NCBI RefSeq assembly: GCF_003013715.1
Contig: NC_072817.1
Location: 310,001-374,000 of the forward strand
Direction of reading: 5' to 3'
Source of the DNA: Candidozyma auris
Lineage: Eukaryota > Ascomycota > Pichiomycetes > Serinales > Metschnikowiaceae
Length of the DNA stretch: 64,000 nucleotides
Under the pieces are notes generated by a model. The model saw only the letters and a list, made by a program, of their open reading frames with translations. It did no database searches and had not been told where the DNA came from. Below are positions 27,886 to 38,700 of this stretch, piece after piece (the stretch's first letter is position 1; each line of letters begins with the position of its first letter). Position numbers and translations under genes: made by a program.

Positions 27886-28315
27886 TCTCGAGTAAAGCAA
27901 TATTCGCCAATTGACCAGTAGTTGTAATGTGGAAGATATGCGCAACTTAAATATATTTACAGCGCGGCCCCTTCGGAGTTCAATTGCTGGTCGACGCTCT
28001 GAAAAAATCCTGCATAATTATCACCTCTCATTGGGGCACATCTAGAAGACCTCGGGCTATCTAAATAAGTCTTCTCATGACCAGGAAGGGAGTAATTGCA
28101 ACCCTTCCATGAATGCCTGGAACATGTGTGCAACCCTTATTTAATCTGATACAAAGACACTATACATCGAAGCATATACAAATTAGAAAAATTTTTATAT
28201 CAAGCAATCCGTTGAAGGAAAATATATGATGCAGGTGAAATTGTGATCGAGATTTGAGTTGTCTGGCCGATTATGTGAGGACTAGTGTATGCCTTTGATT
28301 CCCAAACAATTCTCC
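27886..28315. other. Intergenic: NDE1 upstream region
   Basis: About 430 bp containing the NDE1-type promoter and the 3' flank of the VPS37-like gene. A short minus-strand ORF at 28200-28451 overlaps the latter in another frame and is not called. Confidence 0.4.
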
Positions 28316-28831
28316 TTAGATGGGACCGCTTACTCTCTCTTCTTGCCATCTGTGGAGCTTTTCCTGTCTGAGGTGATGAGTCTTTCTCATTGCTTTGAAT
28401 TCTTCTAGTATGCCAGTAACAGGCTCTTTTTTTTTGTGTGTACGGTACCAATCTAAGGTGGCCTCATCGTCTTGATCTATGAGCTTTTTGATACGCAGCC
28501 TCATAAAACTTTGATTGAAGTTTGAGCTAAGTAGCTGAAATTGATGGGTCTGAAGCTCAACAAAGTTCTTATACAACTTTTCAAGGACATTGATATGATT
28601 TCGGATTTCTGTAGAATAATAATTATAATCCGTAAGTAGGTGAATTGTTCCGATCAATGTCTCGCAGAACGAGTCAAGAAGGGAAATCAACTGTTCTTCA
28701 AGCTTTCGATAATCAGAGGATAATAACGCATAACCTCGTATTAGGTCGTACAGACCCAAAAAGTACCGCTTGTACTCAGGAGTGAGATTTGTGATCTGTT
28801 TTGAGATCAAGGATTTTGGATTTGATGCCAT
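28316..28831 (-). CDS. ESCRT-I subunit Vps37/Srn2-like protein
   Basis: 171 residues, all helical. The C-terminal half follows the Mod(r)/Vps37 pattern: a long helix ending FQLLSSNFNQSFMRLRIKKL, then an acidic turn and EFKAMRKTHHLRQEKLHRWQ, matching the family's 'R-x-x-H-x-R-x-x-K-L' ending. Vps37 links Vps23 and Vps28 in ESCRT-I. Identity is by motif shape only; the sequence is divergent and smaller than S. cerevisiae Srn2 (213). The window also carries SNF8 of ESCRT-II, though not adjacent. Confidence 0.55.
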   Translation of the reverse strand: MASNPKSLISKQITNLTPEYKRYFLGLYDLIRGYALLSSDYRKLEEQLISLLDSFCETLIGTIHLLTDYNYYSTEIRNHINVLEKLYKNFVELQTHQFQLLSSNFNQSFMRLRIKKLIDQDDEATLDWYRTHKKKEPVTGILEEFKAMRKTHHLRQEKLHRWQEERVSGPI

Positions 28832-29229
28832 AAGATGAAAACTTTACTATGACTTGTTGTTATTGGCCATGTACTGTACACATCACTGAGGCCATAGCTC
28901 CCGCCCCGAACGTTTATAATACAGAAAAGAATGAATAGTTGATAGCAAATGAAAACTAAAAAGAGTTGATCCATTATATCAGTTGTATTTTTAAGTGATG
29001 ACACGTAGTAAACCAATTTAAGATTCGTTGTATCGTCAAGTCGAGCGTTGTAAATTGTATTGAGTGGTCTATATTCTCATGGCCTGTATTCGTAGACGCA
29101 AGCACATGCCCTTATTGATAAGACCTCTAATGATGTTCCTTTTCAAAAAGTCTTATACACATACCAGGAAAATGATATAAAAAACGAAAACAAAAAAAAA
29201 AAAAAGGAGGACTAAAAAATCCGTCGCAT
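28832..29229. other. Intergenic: VPS37-like upstream region and MBP1 3' flank
   Basis: About 400 bp. An A13 run at about 29193-29206 lies just downstream of the MBP1 stop. No other gene seen. Confidence 0.4.
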
Positions 29230-31860
29230 TCAACGCTTAGTTCTTAAAAGTGATTGTTCAATCAAGTCGATGGATTGTTCCACTTCTGCAAATGACATCC
29301 CGCAACTTAGTGAAATCAACTTGCAATACTTGTACAACTTATCATCTTTGGGAATATGAGAAAGCATCCCTGAAGTCTCGAGATTTGAATGCATGCATAT
29401 GATTGAATCGTTGTTTTCTTTAAACTCTTCCAAATTCTGAAACACAAGAGGTGTGTTTTTCTCAAGCTTGTGAATTTGCTCGACTAAATCTCTTCTTCTT
29501 AGAATCTCTTTGTGGAGATTGACTGCCAATTCGTTGCGAGATGAAGAAATAGCACGTTGCTCTTGGGATATGTACTTCCCGAATGCTTCTTTCAATAGCT
29601 TGCGGCTCACCATCTCCCTCTTCTTTTGGTAGGCTGAAACTGTGGCACCTGCCTCTTCTTTTGCCATCAAAAATTGAAAAGACATGTCGTTAATGAGCCT
29701 GAAAATCTCCTCTTGAATAATGTGATCTCGCGAAATATCAATGAGGAACTGCCCTCGTTCAGAATTTTTTTGCAGCGAGTGTTTAGTTTCGAATTCATTT
29801 TCTATGTCTTCAATGAGGTAATCGAGGTTGAAGACTTTGAGGTTTATCTTTTGAGATAAGAATTTATCAAAACTTATTTTACGCAAACAATTGAGTAAGG
29901 TCAATAACTTCTCATCTTTCGAACTTAGTTCACGATGCATGGCATAAGAAAGTTCGCTGAGCTTCTCTGTAATCGCGTTCACTGAACGATTCTGTAGGCT
30001 TATCGCCTCCTTTGAATTATGAAGCTGCGACTCTAAACCCTGAGAATTAGTCAATATGGACGCCTGCTCCTTAGCGGTTGATTCTATGGAGATCGCATCC
30101 TTGACTTTGATCTCCTCACTATAATCATTTTCAATTCTCAAGATGTAATTGTTTGATGCGAGATAGTCCTCAGCTGTATGGTTCACGGCATTTCGGAGGC
30201 CTAGATTAAGTATCTCATGGTATTTGATTATGCTCTTTATGCATTTTTTACTCATGTTATAGGCAAACACGTGTAGAGCTGTGTTGCCCTCTGAATCCTG
30301 ATAATTAAGTAGATCTTGCAAACGCATCTCTTGCGCCGATCCTGATTGACTGTCAATCTCAGATGCTGCTTCAAGAATGCAATCCAAATAGTATTTTGCG
30401 TATCGTTCCTTCACACTTCTGGATTCAGGGTCATTCAGTTTGCAAAAGTATGCGATATGATGAAGAACTGTTTGTCCCTTGTTATCGACCATTGATATAG
30501 ATCCTTTAAGAAGTTGTAGAATATCCTGGAAGTTCTGCTGCTGGTAACTATTATTAAATTTTACCAGAAACATTAACGGGCTCTCTCCATGATAGTTTTT
30601 GAGATTCAAATCGATAAGCTCATTGAACTTTGATATCAAAAACTCCACGAGAGTCAAATTTGCCATTGCACATATCCAGTGGAGAATTGAGTTCCCGTCA
30701 TTATCAACTCTTTGATTTATGTTCACGTTACTGAGTGGTTCGGGTGGGTTTAGGATTTCATGAGGGAGTGCTTTCGAACCTCCACTACCACTTTTGTCAT
30801 CGTGTAAAAAATACTCAAGGAGAATAGTGAAGTAATCTCCAATTCTAGAAGGAGGGAAATTTCCACTATCTTGGTAATGCATAAATCCACTATAAGAATT
30901 ATTTGCACCATTGTGCACCGTCGAACGAGAAGATGAAGATTGTATTTCAAGGCGATTTCGTCTGTGCATCTCAACCAACCTGTCGAACGATTCACCCCCG
31001 TTGAAGGAGTCTTGAAAACCAAATAATTCCCGTCCCGAGAGGAACTCCTCATCATCGTCCTTAGTTGCGAATTTTTGATTGTGTCGTAACTTGTAATTGC
31101 CTTCATCACCGCTAGTATCCAGCTCAAGATCATCATTACGGACGCTTAGATTGCTGGCCATGATTTGGAGTGCATCTTTCTCTGTATCCTGGCGCGTCAA
31201 TGAAGGAAAGCCCACAGAATTCAGAGAGAGTGTTGAATCTTGCTTGGAGGTGAAAGTGCCCATGCTTGGACCTGTTTGGCTGACTGTCGGCATTGTTTGA
31301 TGTGTGGAGAGCTCGGGTCGATGTCTCTTCTGAAGTGGTACCCTTTTGGGACGCCCGCGTTTCCTCAATGATTCAGGAACTTCATGTTCCGGATTTGTTC
31401 TCTTCTTTAGAGTATTTGCAGAGAGCTGGTGAGGATCTGCGTTCAGAACTTTCAAAGGCTGCTGTCTTCTGCCAACATTAGAAGCAGAAGCATGATTGTG
31501 CTTCGGGGCGGGAGGAGGAGTTTCGGACTTGCCCTCAATGTACTGAAATTTGAATATTGGTTCCAATGTTTGGTAAACACCGAACAAGCGAGCAATTTCT
31601 GCCCCCAGTTCTAGGGGCACGTACGTTCCCTGATACTTCCCATATCCACCTTGAACTTTTTCGTGTACACCGGACTGGACATCTTTCTCCAATATTCGAG
31701 TTCGCTTTGCTTTCGGAAACTTGGCAATTTTCAAAATATGAGTCGCGTTGATCCATCCATCTGCCTTTCGTCTCATTATAGGACCTTCCGACGTGACGAA
31801 CTCGAATACTGGGACATTTGAGTACGTTGCTGAATATATCTGATCTGTCCCCTGCAGCAT
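29230..31860 (-). CDS. MBP1: APSES/KilA-N transcription factor Mbp1
   Basis: 876 residues. The N-terminal APSES DNA-binding domain covers about 5-105 (RRKADGWINATHILKIA, GGYGKYQGTYVPL). An AT-hook-like KRGRPKRVP follows near 165-175. Ankyrin repeats span about 385-565 (GNSILHWICAMANLTLVEFL, GQTVLHHIAYF, GNTALHVFAYN) and a coiled-coil C-terminus follows. This is the MBF subunit that binds MCB (ACGCGT) and drives G1/S genes with Swi6. Longer than S. cerevisiae Mbp1 (833) but similar in layout. Swi4 is the alternative, but the DNA-binding sequence fits Mbp1 better. Confidence 0.88.
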   Translation of the reverse strand: MLQGTDQIYSATYSNVPVFEFVTSEGPIMRRKADGWINATHILKIAKFPKAKRTRILEKDVQSGVHEKVQGGYGKYQGTYVPLELGAEIARLFGVYQTLEPIFKFQYIEGKSETPPPAPKHNHASASNVGRRQQPLKVLNADPHQLSANTLKKRTNPEHEVPESLRKRGRPKRVPLQKRHRPELSTHQTMPTVSQTGPSMGTFTSKQDSTLSLNSVGFPSLTRQDTEKDALQIMASNLSVRNDDLELDTSGDEGNYKLRHNQKFATKDDDEEFLSGRELFGFQDSFNGGESFDRLVEMHRRNRLEIQSSSSRSTVHNGANNSYSGFMHYQDSGNFPPSRIGDYFTILLEYFLHDDKSGSGGSKALPHEILNPPEPLSNVNINQRVDNDGNSILHWICAMANLTLVEFLISKFNELIDLNLKNYHGESPLMFLVKFNNSYQQQNFQDILQLLKGSISMVDNKGQTVLHHIAYFCKLNDPESRSVKERYAKYYLDCILEAASEIDSQSGSAQEMRLQDLLNYQDSEGNTALHVFAYNMSKKCIKSIIKYHEILNLGLRNAVNHTAEDYLASNNYILRIENDYSEEIKVKDAISIESTAKEQASILTNSQGLESQLHNSKEAISLQNRSVNAITEKLSELSYAMHRELSSKDEKLLTLLNCLRKISFDKFLSQKINLKVFNLDYLIEDIENEFETKHSLQKNSERGQFLIDISRDHIIQEEIFRLINDMSFQFLMAKEEAGATVSAYQKKREMVSRKLLKEAFGKYISQEQRAISSSRNELAVNLHKEILRRRDLVEQIHKLEKNTPLVFQNLEEFKENNDSIICMHSNLETSGMLSHIPKDDKLYKYCKLISLSCGMSFAEVEQSIDLIEQSLLRTKR

Positions 31861-32333
31861 TATCTTGCTGTACTTATTAGATTTCTTAGGCAGAATGTGA
31901 ACCTCAGGTGAGGTGCTCTGCAGAATTTGAATAGATTGATGATCTTAAATACACAAGAGCTTCTGATTGACAGCACAGAATGTAAATGAGATAAATTTCA
32001 ATGCGCAATAGATGTTGTGAACCAAAACTCTTGGGGCGATTGGTATCGGCGTGCTAGATTAGTGATTGTTGTCAGGAAAGTTCATTAGCGCTCGTAGAGA
32101 TGTGTGTCACATGCTTCTCGTTCACGTGATCTATACGTGAGATATGAGCACACAACTACTTTTTTTTTACTCCCAACCTGCGTCTCTTTTTGTGACAGAT
32201 CGTATTGCGAAGAAGTTCCAATAGAGCATGTTAGCATTTACTAGGAATTATTTTTCTTTCTTTTCTCTTTGGGATATCAACACAGCATCTCTAAGTGTTT
32301 CTCTGGAATCATGATCTGGGTTTATGGTATTTG
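31861..32333. other. Intergenic: MBP1 upstream region
   Basis: About 470 bp containing the MBP1 promoter. A TCACGTGA palindrome sits at 32122-32129. No ACGCGT (MCB) was found by eye. Confidence 0.45.
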
Positions 32334-33269
32334 TTATCTTTTAAATATATTGAAGAATCTGTATAGCGCTACAATAACAATTGTAAACAAGAGTGCCATG
32401 ATGCAGATCAAATACCTTTCAACGTCTCTTATTGAAAGCATAGAATGTTGTTCAGCAGATAAAGGGATGCTTAGAACATGCTCTGCAGCTTGATAGCAGA
32501 TATTTCTACGCTTAACCATGGTCAATTCCAGACTTTCAAATGCACGTTTGAGAATCAGCTTGCATAGTAAGGCATCGGTATAGTGCAAAAGAGTTGCATC
32601 TAAAGTTGAAGATATTCTCTCTAAAGTGCGCAGCTCTCGCTTAAATCCAGACGTCACTTGTTCAACTTTACGAAGATTGGCTTTGCACTCTTCATTGAGT
32701 GTGATGCTCCCATCAATTGTGTCCACAATTGTTTTTAGCTCACATAAAAAGGTAAGCTTTTTCATCAGTCGTATCACCATATGAACGGTAGACATGATAC
32801 GAGGAACAAGTAGCTTTTTGAGATTGTCAAACTGAAGAAAAAAAAGCTCGACGCACAAAAAACATTTACTGGCACTATTGATGGCTTCATAGCAAGCTTT
32901 GACTATCAAAAGAGCCGCGGGTTTAACTGTCATCTCATAGGACAAGCTTTCCCACCCATCTATTCGGTAAGTCGCAGAGCTCCCGAAAAGTGTTATAAAG
33001 TATTCTTCTAAACGAGCTAAGTTGGTCTTGGTTTCATCTGCCATGTTTGTGATATCATCGTAATGTGGTATCTTGTGTAAAAGTGTGGAGTAGATTGTAA
33101 TCACATCGCTGAACAAATGGACGATCCTTTTCACATTCAAGACCCACCTTCGTGTCTCACTGTTGATGCAAATCTTGAATACGTCCGGGTACGCCTTTAT
33201 GATGGAACTTATGTCATGAGCGATATCATTGTTTATATGTATCGACGAGTTACCAATAATATACGTCAT
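32334..33269 (-). CDS. Unrecognised protein with a C-terminal membrane anchor
   Basis: 311 residues, predominantly helical, with no family recognised. The last about 25 residues contain one strongly hydrophobic helix (YLICIMALLFTIVIVALY) followed by a short basic end (RFFNIFKR). This is the arrangement of a tail-anchored protein and a potential GET3 client. No N-terminal signal is seen. Another moderately hydrophobic patch occurs near 120-150. Cytosolic helices plus a tail anchor would fit an ER, outer-mitochondrial or nuclear-envelope factor. It is divergent to LNP1. Confidence 0.6.
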   Translation of the reverse strand: MTYIIGNSSIHINNDIAHDISSIIKAYPDVFKICINSETRRWVLNVKRIVHLFSDVITIYSTLLHKIPHYDDITNMADETKTNLARLEEYFITLFGSSATYRIDGWESLSYEMTVKPAALLIVKACYEAINSASKCFLCVELFFLQFDNLKKLLVPRIMSTVHMVIRLMKKLTFLCELKTIVDTIDGSITLNEECKANLRKVEQVTSGFKRELRTLERISSTLDATLLHYTDALLCKLILKRAFESLELTMVKRRNICYQAAEHVLSIPLSAEQHSMLSIRDVERYLICIMALLFTIVIVALYRFFNIFKR

Positions 33270-33685
33270 TTAGAGTGTGAACATTAATCACTGCGGAGCT
33301 CAGCTCAAGTTCGGTCAATGCCAGTAATAAATGATAGCAAATGAATATTTTGTAACAAAATCAAAGCAGATCCAGCAGATGATCAGGCCAATACATAGAG
33401 ATGTTTTTTTTTATGAATAAAATCGCGATAGAGAGGAAACACATATGCTCATTGACGAATCTCGTGGAAGGTTTCAACCCAATTTGTGGAATAGTCAAAC
33501 ATCAGCTCACCAAATGATTAGGCAGAGAAGATATATCGCATCCGATTGAGGAAACACTATTATGACCTTCAGTTCGAACGAAGAAGAAAAAGTAATCTCT
33601 TGTCACGTGCCCGATCATCAGTATACAAATGTGCATTGCGTACTTCAAGCAACCGATTGTTCAGTAATACACTTCGTTGAACATT
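33270..33685. other. Intergenic: divergent promoter of the tail-anchored protein and LNP1
   Basis: About 415 bp. TCACGTG at 33603-33609 is 77 bp upstream of the LNP1 start. No additional gene. Confidence 0.45.
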
Positions 33686-34567
33686 ATGGGTTTGTTCAGG
33701 TTTTTTGGGCATCGAGATCTTGATGTTGACACAATTGAAAAGGAGCTCAAAACTTTGAGCGATAAGCATCAAATTATCCAAGACAAAATTGCAGAGTTGA
33801 AAAAAGTGAAGATCTCTATAACACGATTCATATTCCTATTTGTTGCCGTTAGCCATATTTTATGGATTTTGTATCTTGTCAAGATACATGAAAATAAACA
33901 AGTATCTCAAGGAAGTTTGATGAACTTCATGAGTAATCTAGATCGTTCTAAGACGACGTATCTTTTTGCTGTTCCTTTCGGGGCGTACATTACAGTTTTT
34001 ATCCTAAATTATCTAGTCGACACTTGGATTAGAAGCCATCAAATCAGTTTACGCCGACTCCAACAAAAGAGAAGCAGCATAATTAAAGATTTGAAAGACA
34101 AAACGAATTACGACGCAACAGATGGACTTTTAAGAAAGTACGAACGTCCGACGACTATTGACGATGGAAAGAGATCGACTGAGATTATGCTGAAACCACT
34201 GTCCATTATAACACAGACGACTTCAGCATCTAAGCAGAAACCGACGAGCATAGAGAGTCGAACGCGAATACCACAGGACAATCAAAAGACCTTTCAAGAT
34301 AGAATCCTAGACTTAATTATTGGTTCTGATCACAACGAATCAGTGGAAAGCAGATATGCCTTGATTTGTGAGAAGTGCTTTGTTCATAATGGCTTAGCGC
34401 CGCCTGGTTGCAGCGACCCTGCCACAGTTAAATTCATTTGTAGAAGATGCGGATTCCTAAATGGCTCACAGCACGCAAAAGATAAATTAGATGAAGAATT
34501 AGCTTTCAGTGATCACCATATAGACGCCAAGGTCGATGAAGCAGCCTCCCTTAAGATTTCAAATTAG
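33686..34567 (+). CDS. LNP1: Lunapark-family ER junction protein
   Basis: 293 residues from the ATG at 33686 (MGLFRFFGHRDL). Two transmembrane helices lie at about 45-67 and 92-113, separated by a short lumenal loop and flanked by coiled coils. A C-terminal Cys4 zinc finger (CEKC…CRRC, about 220-256) includes NGLAPPG, the Lunapark signature. The protein stabilises three-way junctions of the tubular ER and opposes Sey1. Topology puts both ends in the cytosol. Length is close to S. cerevisiae Lnp1 (278). Confidence 0.93.
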   Translation: MGLFRFFGHRDLDVDTIEKELKTLSDKHQIIQDKIAELKKVKISITRFIFLFVAVSHILWILYLVKIHENKQVSQGSLMNFMSNLDRSKTTYLFAVPFGAYITVFILNYLVDTWIRSHQISLRRLQQKRSSIIKDLKDKTNYDATDGLLRKYERPTTIDDGKRSTEIMLKPLSIITQTTSASKQKPTSIESRTRIPQDNQKTFQDRILDLIIGSDHNESVESRYALICEKCFVHNGLAPPGCSDPATVKFICRRCGFLNGSQHAKDKLDEELAFSDHHIDAKVDEAASLKISN

Positions 34568-34666
34568 CTAGACTTCCTCAGGATGATGTGAAGAGCGGTC
34601 GAAAGAAGTTATATCGTATATAGCAATTTATACAAGCTTTTCGAGTATCAGTAAAAATTTGACTAC

Positions 34667-35197
34667 CTAAGACAACTCCATGATGGCATTCACCATATCA
34701 TTCTTGTGCTTCCTCAATGCAGCGATTGCCTTCGCCCTTGACACTTGGGTCTGCTCAACAATGATGTCAATATCGGAAGGGTCCAAACCGTCTTCATTCA
34801 CATCTTCTTCGTCAACAACTTCATCAGCCTTGTTAGTATTCAAACTTGCCTTCTCGAGGTCAGCGGTAATAGATTCGGGGGATTTGTCAACGACCGAATC
34901 TTCAGTTGTCTGGGAGTCACCTGTAGACGAAGCTGCTTGCTGTTGCGCTTGAGCAGCAAGACGCTGAGTCATATCATCAACCTTCGCCTCACCGAACACA
35001 ACATAAGTACCGGCAGCAGATTTGTAAACATCGGGCTCGTCAATGGCGTAGATCACATTTCCCTTTTGCTTGAAAGTCACTCTAGAAATCCCTTTCACCT
35101 GCTTCAAGTTGAATTTCTTGACAATCTCTCTTGATTTTTTCTCGTTTTTTGAAATGATGTTTACTTCGGCACCTTGTGGAATTTCTTCGACTGACAT
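34667..35197 (-). CDS. EGD2: Nascent polypeptide-associated complex subunit alpha
   Basis: 176 residues, matching Egd2 (174). The NAC domain spans about 14-78 (VKGISRVTFKQKGNVIYAID), followed by a Gln/Ala-rich acidic linker and a C-terminal UBA domain about 138-176 (VSRAKAIAALRKHKNDMVNAIMELS). It dimerises with Egd1 at the ribosome exit tunnel and guards nascent chains. Highly expressed and conserved; no oddities. Confidence 0.96.
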   Translation of the reverse strand: MSVEEIPQGAEVNIISKNEKKSREIVKKFNLKQVKGISRVTFKQKGNVIYAIDEPDVYKSAAGTYVVFGEAKVDDMTQRLAAQAQQQAASSTGDSQTTEDSVVDKSPESITADLEKASLNTNKADEVVDEEDVNEDGLDPSDIDIIVEQTQVSRAKAIAALRKHKNDMVNAIMELS

Positions 35198-35786
35198 CTT
35201 GCAATGAATCTATTGGGAAATTGAGTCAAGAGGAAAAGGGAGTTTGAAAAATTCTCGACGACAATTTTCAATGCAGGACGCCACCACATTCACACCGAAT
35301 TAATACGTTCGACGATACAGGTTCAAACTGAGAGACAGACAATCACCCGAAATTTTAATGGCAACTGACCTGCAACCTGACTACCGGAGAGTTCGCTTCT
35401 CGACATTTGCAACTCTGTCAACCTCGAAGAATACTGTGAAGTGTCGATTCAAAATATATATGTCCGAATGCCTTGAGTAGTTTTCGGCTCCCACGGGTAC
35501 AGTACTTGTGCGGGTAATGATTATTCCCGACTACCGAGTAGATGGTAAAGTAGAGGTACCCTTTGCATCTCATTTACACCAAAACTGCGACAAAAGACTC
35601 TAAAAAGCCTACACAACCTCTTTCCTGTTGTTTTTTTTTATTGTATTTTATTTGGTTTATAATCGCAAAGAGTATCGAGGAGCATAGCAAACACAACCTT
35701 GAGAGCTTACCTTTGCCCCATTTTACTTCACGATCCCATACGACACATCATTGCGTTTATTTTGACCCGGTCATCTCATCTTATTC
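35198..35786. other. Intergenic: divergent promoter of EGD2 and the P4-ATPase
   Basis: About 590 bp. A small 75-codon frame at 35563-35790 overlaps the flippase start and lacks coding features. T-rich patch near 35630. Confidence 0.45.
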
Positions 35787-38700
35787 ATGAACGGTGACAC
35801 CACACTAAGATTTGAATCTCCGGCAAAGCTGGAGGATGGCACGACGAAGAAAAACTCACGAGCGGGCAAGGAGAGATGCTCCGTCCATGATTTAAATACG
35901 GCGGTTCCTCCGGATTTCAAGCTGAGGGTGCTTCAATTCTTCTACAAACATGGGCTTGCTTCAAGGCCCTCCTTTATGCAAGAAATCTACTCTAGGATCC
36001 CCAGGAGAATATATGTTAATATGGAATTGCCAGAAGACTTGATCGATCATGAATCAGGAAAGCCATTGGTAACAATTCCCGGTAACAAAATAAGGTCAAC
36101 GAAATATACCCCTCTTTCGTTCCTCCCAAAAAATCTATTTTACCAATTTGAGAATATAGCGAACATTTATTTTCTCGTTTTGGTTATATTAGGCGCCTTC
36201 CAAGTTTTTGGAGTGGAGAGCCCTGGTCTTGCTGCCGTCCCTTTAATTGTGATCGTTTGTATTACGGCAATCAAAGATGCGTTCGAAGATTTTCGGAGAG
36301 TGGTTAGTGATGCGGAGCTTAATAACTCGCCAATACACTTGTTGACAGGCCTTCACAACAATAACGTTATTGTAGATGACGTTGGCCCATGGAGAAGATT
36401 CAAGAAGAAGTGTACTCGAGGGACGATTCGGAGCTATCGGTGGCTTAAGAAATTCTGCATAACCTTATTCGCAAGCAAAGAAAAGAAGAAGGAGTTCATC
36501 GAAACTTTGGTTCAAGAGGAAGCAAATGAGCTTCATCGAGTCTCTACTGTCCACTCAGATCGCACTTTCAACTCCGATCTTCCTCGACCATCTCTAGGAT
36601 CGAGGAACCCCAGAAAATCACATCAACTGCACAGGAATCGAGCTCCAACTAAGCCGTCAGCAGATTGTCTTTTGAATCCTGAGCTACAAAAACAGAAGGC
36701 ATTGGACCCCTCTACTTCAACAACTTCGTTTAAAAATCGTAGGTGGAAGGACGTTAACGTCGGGGATTTCGTTCGTGTCAGAGCTAATGAGGGAGTCCCT
36801 GCCGATATGATCATAATTTCTACTTCAGATGAGGATGGTGTCTGCTACGTGGAGACAAAGAACCTAGATGGAGAGACTAATTTAAAGACCAAAAGCTGTT
36901 TGAAATGCGGCGGTTTGAGCCATCTAAAGCACTCCACGGATCTTGGGAACACCAAATTTTGGGTAGAGTGTGATCCACCAAATGCACATCTATACTCATT
37001 TCGGGGAACCATTCATTACGAAAATTATGATGAAGATGGGCATTTGGTTAATTCTGATGAGAAAGAATCCATCACTTATGACAACATATTGTTGAGAGGG
37101 TGTGCCTTGCGAAATACAAAGTGGGTAATCGGTGTAGTTGTCTACACCGGTTGCGAAACGAAGATCGATATGAATAGTGGGAACACTCCAGTGAAGAAAT
37201 CGAAAATTTCGAATGAGCTCAACTTTTCAGTACTCATCAATTTTCTGGTGTTATTCGTATTGTGTTTTGTCTCAGGGCTCATAAACGGTCTTTTTTACAA
37301 CGATCAGGATACTTCTAGACAGTATTTTGAATTTGAAGCTTATTCTCCGACATCCGCTGGAAATGGGGTGCTCGCATTCTTTGTTACCTTGATCATCTAC
37401 CAATCTTTGGTTCCAATTTCACTTTATATCTCGATTGAAATCATCAAGACTGCTCAAGCATTCTTCATTCATTCAGACATTAAGATGTACTATCCCAAAT
37501 TGGACTTTCCATGCATCCCTCAGTCATGGAATATTTCCGATGATTTGGGGCAGATTGCTTACATATTTAGCGATAAGACTGGCACATTGACTCAAAATGT
37601 CATGGAGTTTAGAAAGTGCACCATTGGGGGAAGGTCATATGGCCTCGCATATACAGAAGCGAAGCAGGGAATGGATAAACGGCGCGGCATTGATATATTG
37701 GCCGAGTCTGAACGGTGGAAAAAAGCTATCGAGAAAGACAAGTCGGAGATGATCCTGAATTTGCAGTCATACGTAAAAAACAGTCAGTTTCGAGAATCAG
37801 CGTTAACGTTTGTGTCGAATCAGTATGTTGAGGATACTATTTTACCAAACACTCTCATTTCTGAAACAAAGGATGCTAATGAGAGATTCATGTTGGCATT
37901 AGCTGTCTGTCACACCGTGGTTACTGAGCCGCACGCTGCTGATCCTGAATTGAATGACTTTAAAGCAGAATCCCCAGATGAAGCAGCCTTAGTATCAGTG
38001 GCTAGAGATCTTGGGTTCGCATTCAAGCTGAGGAATCGCAACAGCATAGAGCTCGAAATATACGGAGAGAACAGACAATTCGAAGTTCTCCACATCATTG
38101 CCTTCACGTCAGCAAGGAAGAGAATGTCGTGTGTTTTACGTGATGAGGAGGGGCGTATTATGTTGATAACCAAAGGTGCTGACAGCGCCATTTATCAAAG
38201 GTTAGCGCAAACGAAAACATCTGATGAAGTATTGAAAAGAACTGCTCTTCATCTAGAGGACTTTGCTAAAGAAGGTCTCAGGACGCTATGCATTGCTCAG
38301 AGGTACTTGGATAGCAATGAATTCGCTGCTTGGTATCGAAGGTACAAAGAAGCAGCCGCATCGATTGATGACGATAGAGAGGAGACTATTGAATCTATCA
38401 ATGATGAGATCGAGTGTGAACTCGAGTTGCTTGGTGGCACTGCAATTGAAGATCGTCTCCAAGAAGGGGTTCCTGACTCCATTTCGATATTGGGGGAGGC
38501 AGGTATTCGCTTGTGGGTCTTGACGGGCGATAGAATCGAAACAGCCATCAACATTGGCTTTTCTTGTAACTTGCTTGGTAATGATATGAAGCTTCTAGTT
38601 ATACGACAAGACGACGGCAACCCTGATGACATCAGCCACATTGACAATTTTATCACTGAATACTTGCTGGAAGTGTCGGGACTTCTGTTTGATGACGAAA

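Noticed and set aside
35563..35790. 75-codon ORF before the flippase
   Set aside because: It lies in the T-rich promoter, overlaps the DNF start and shows no motif.
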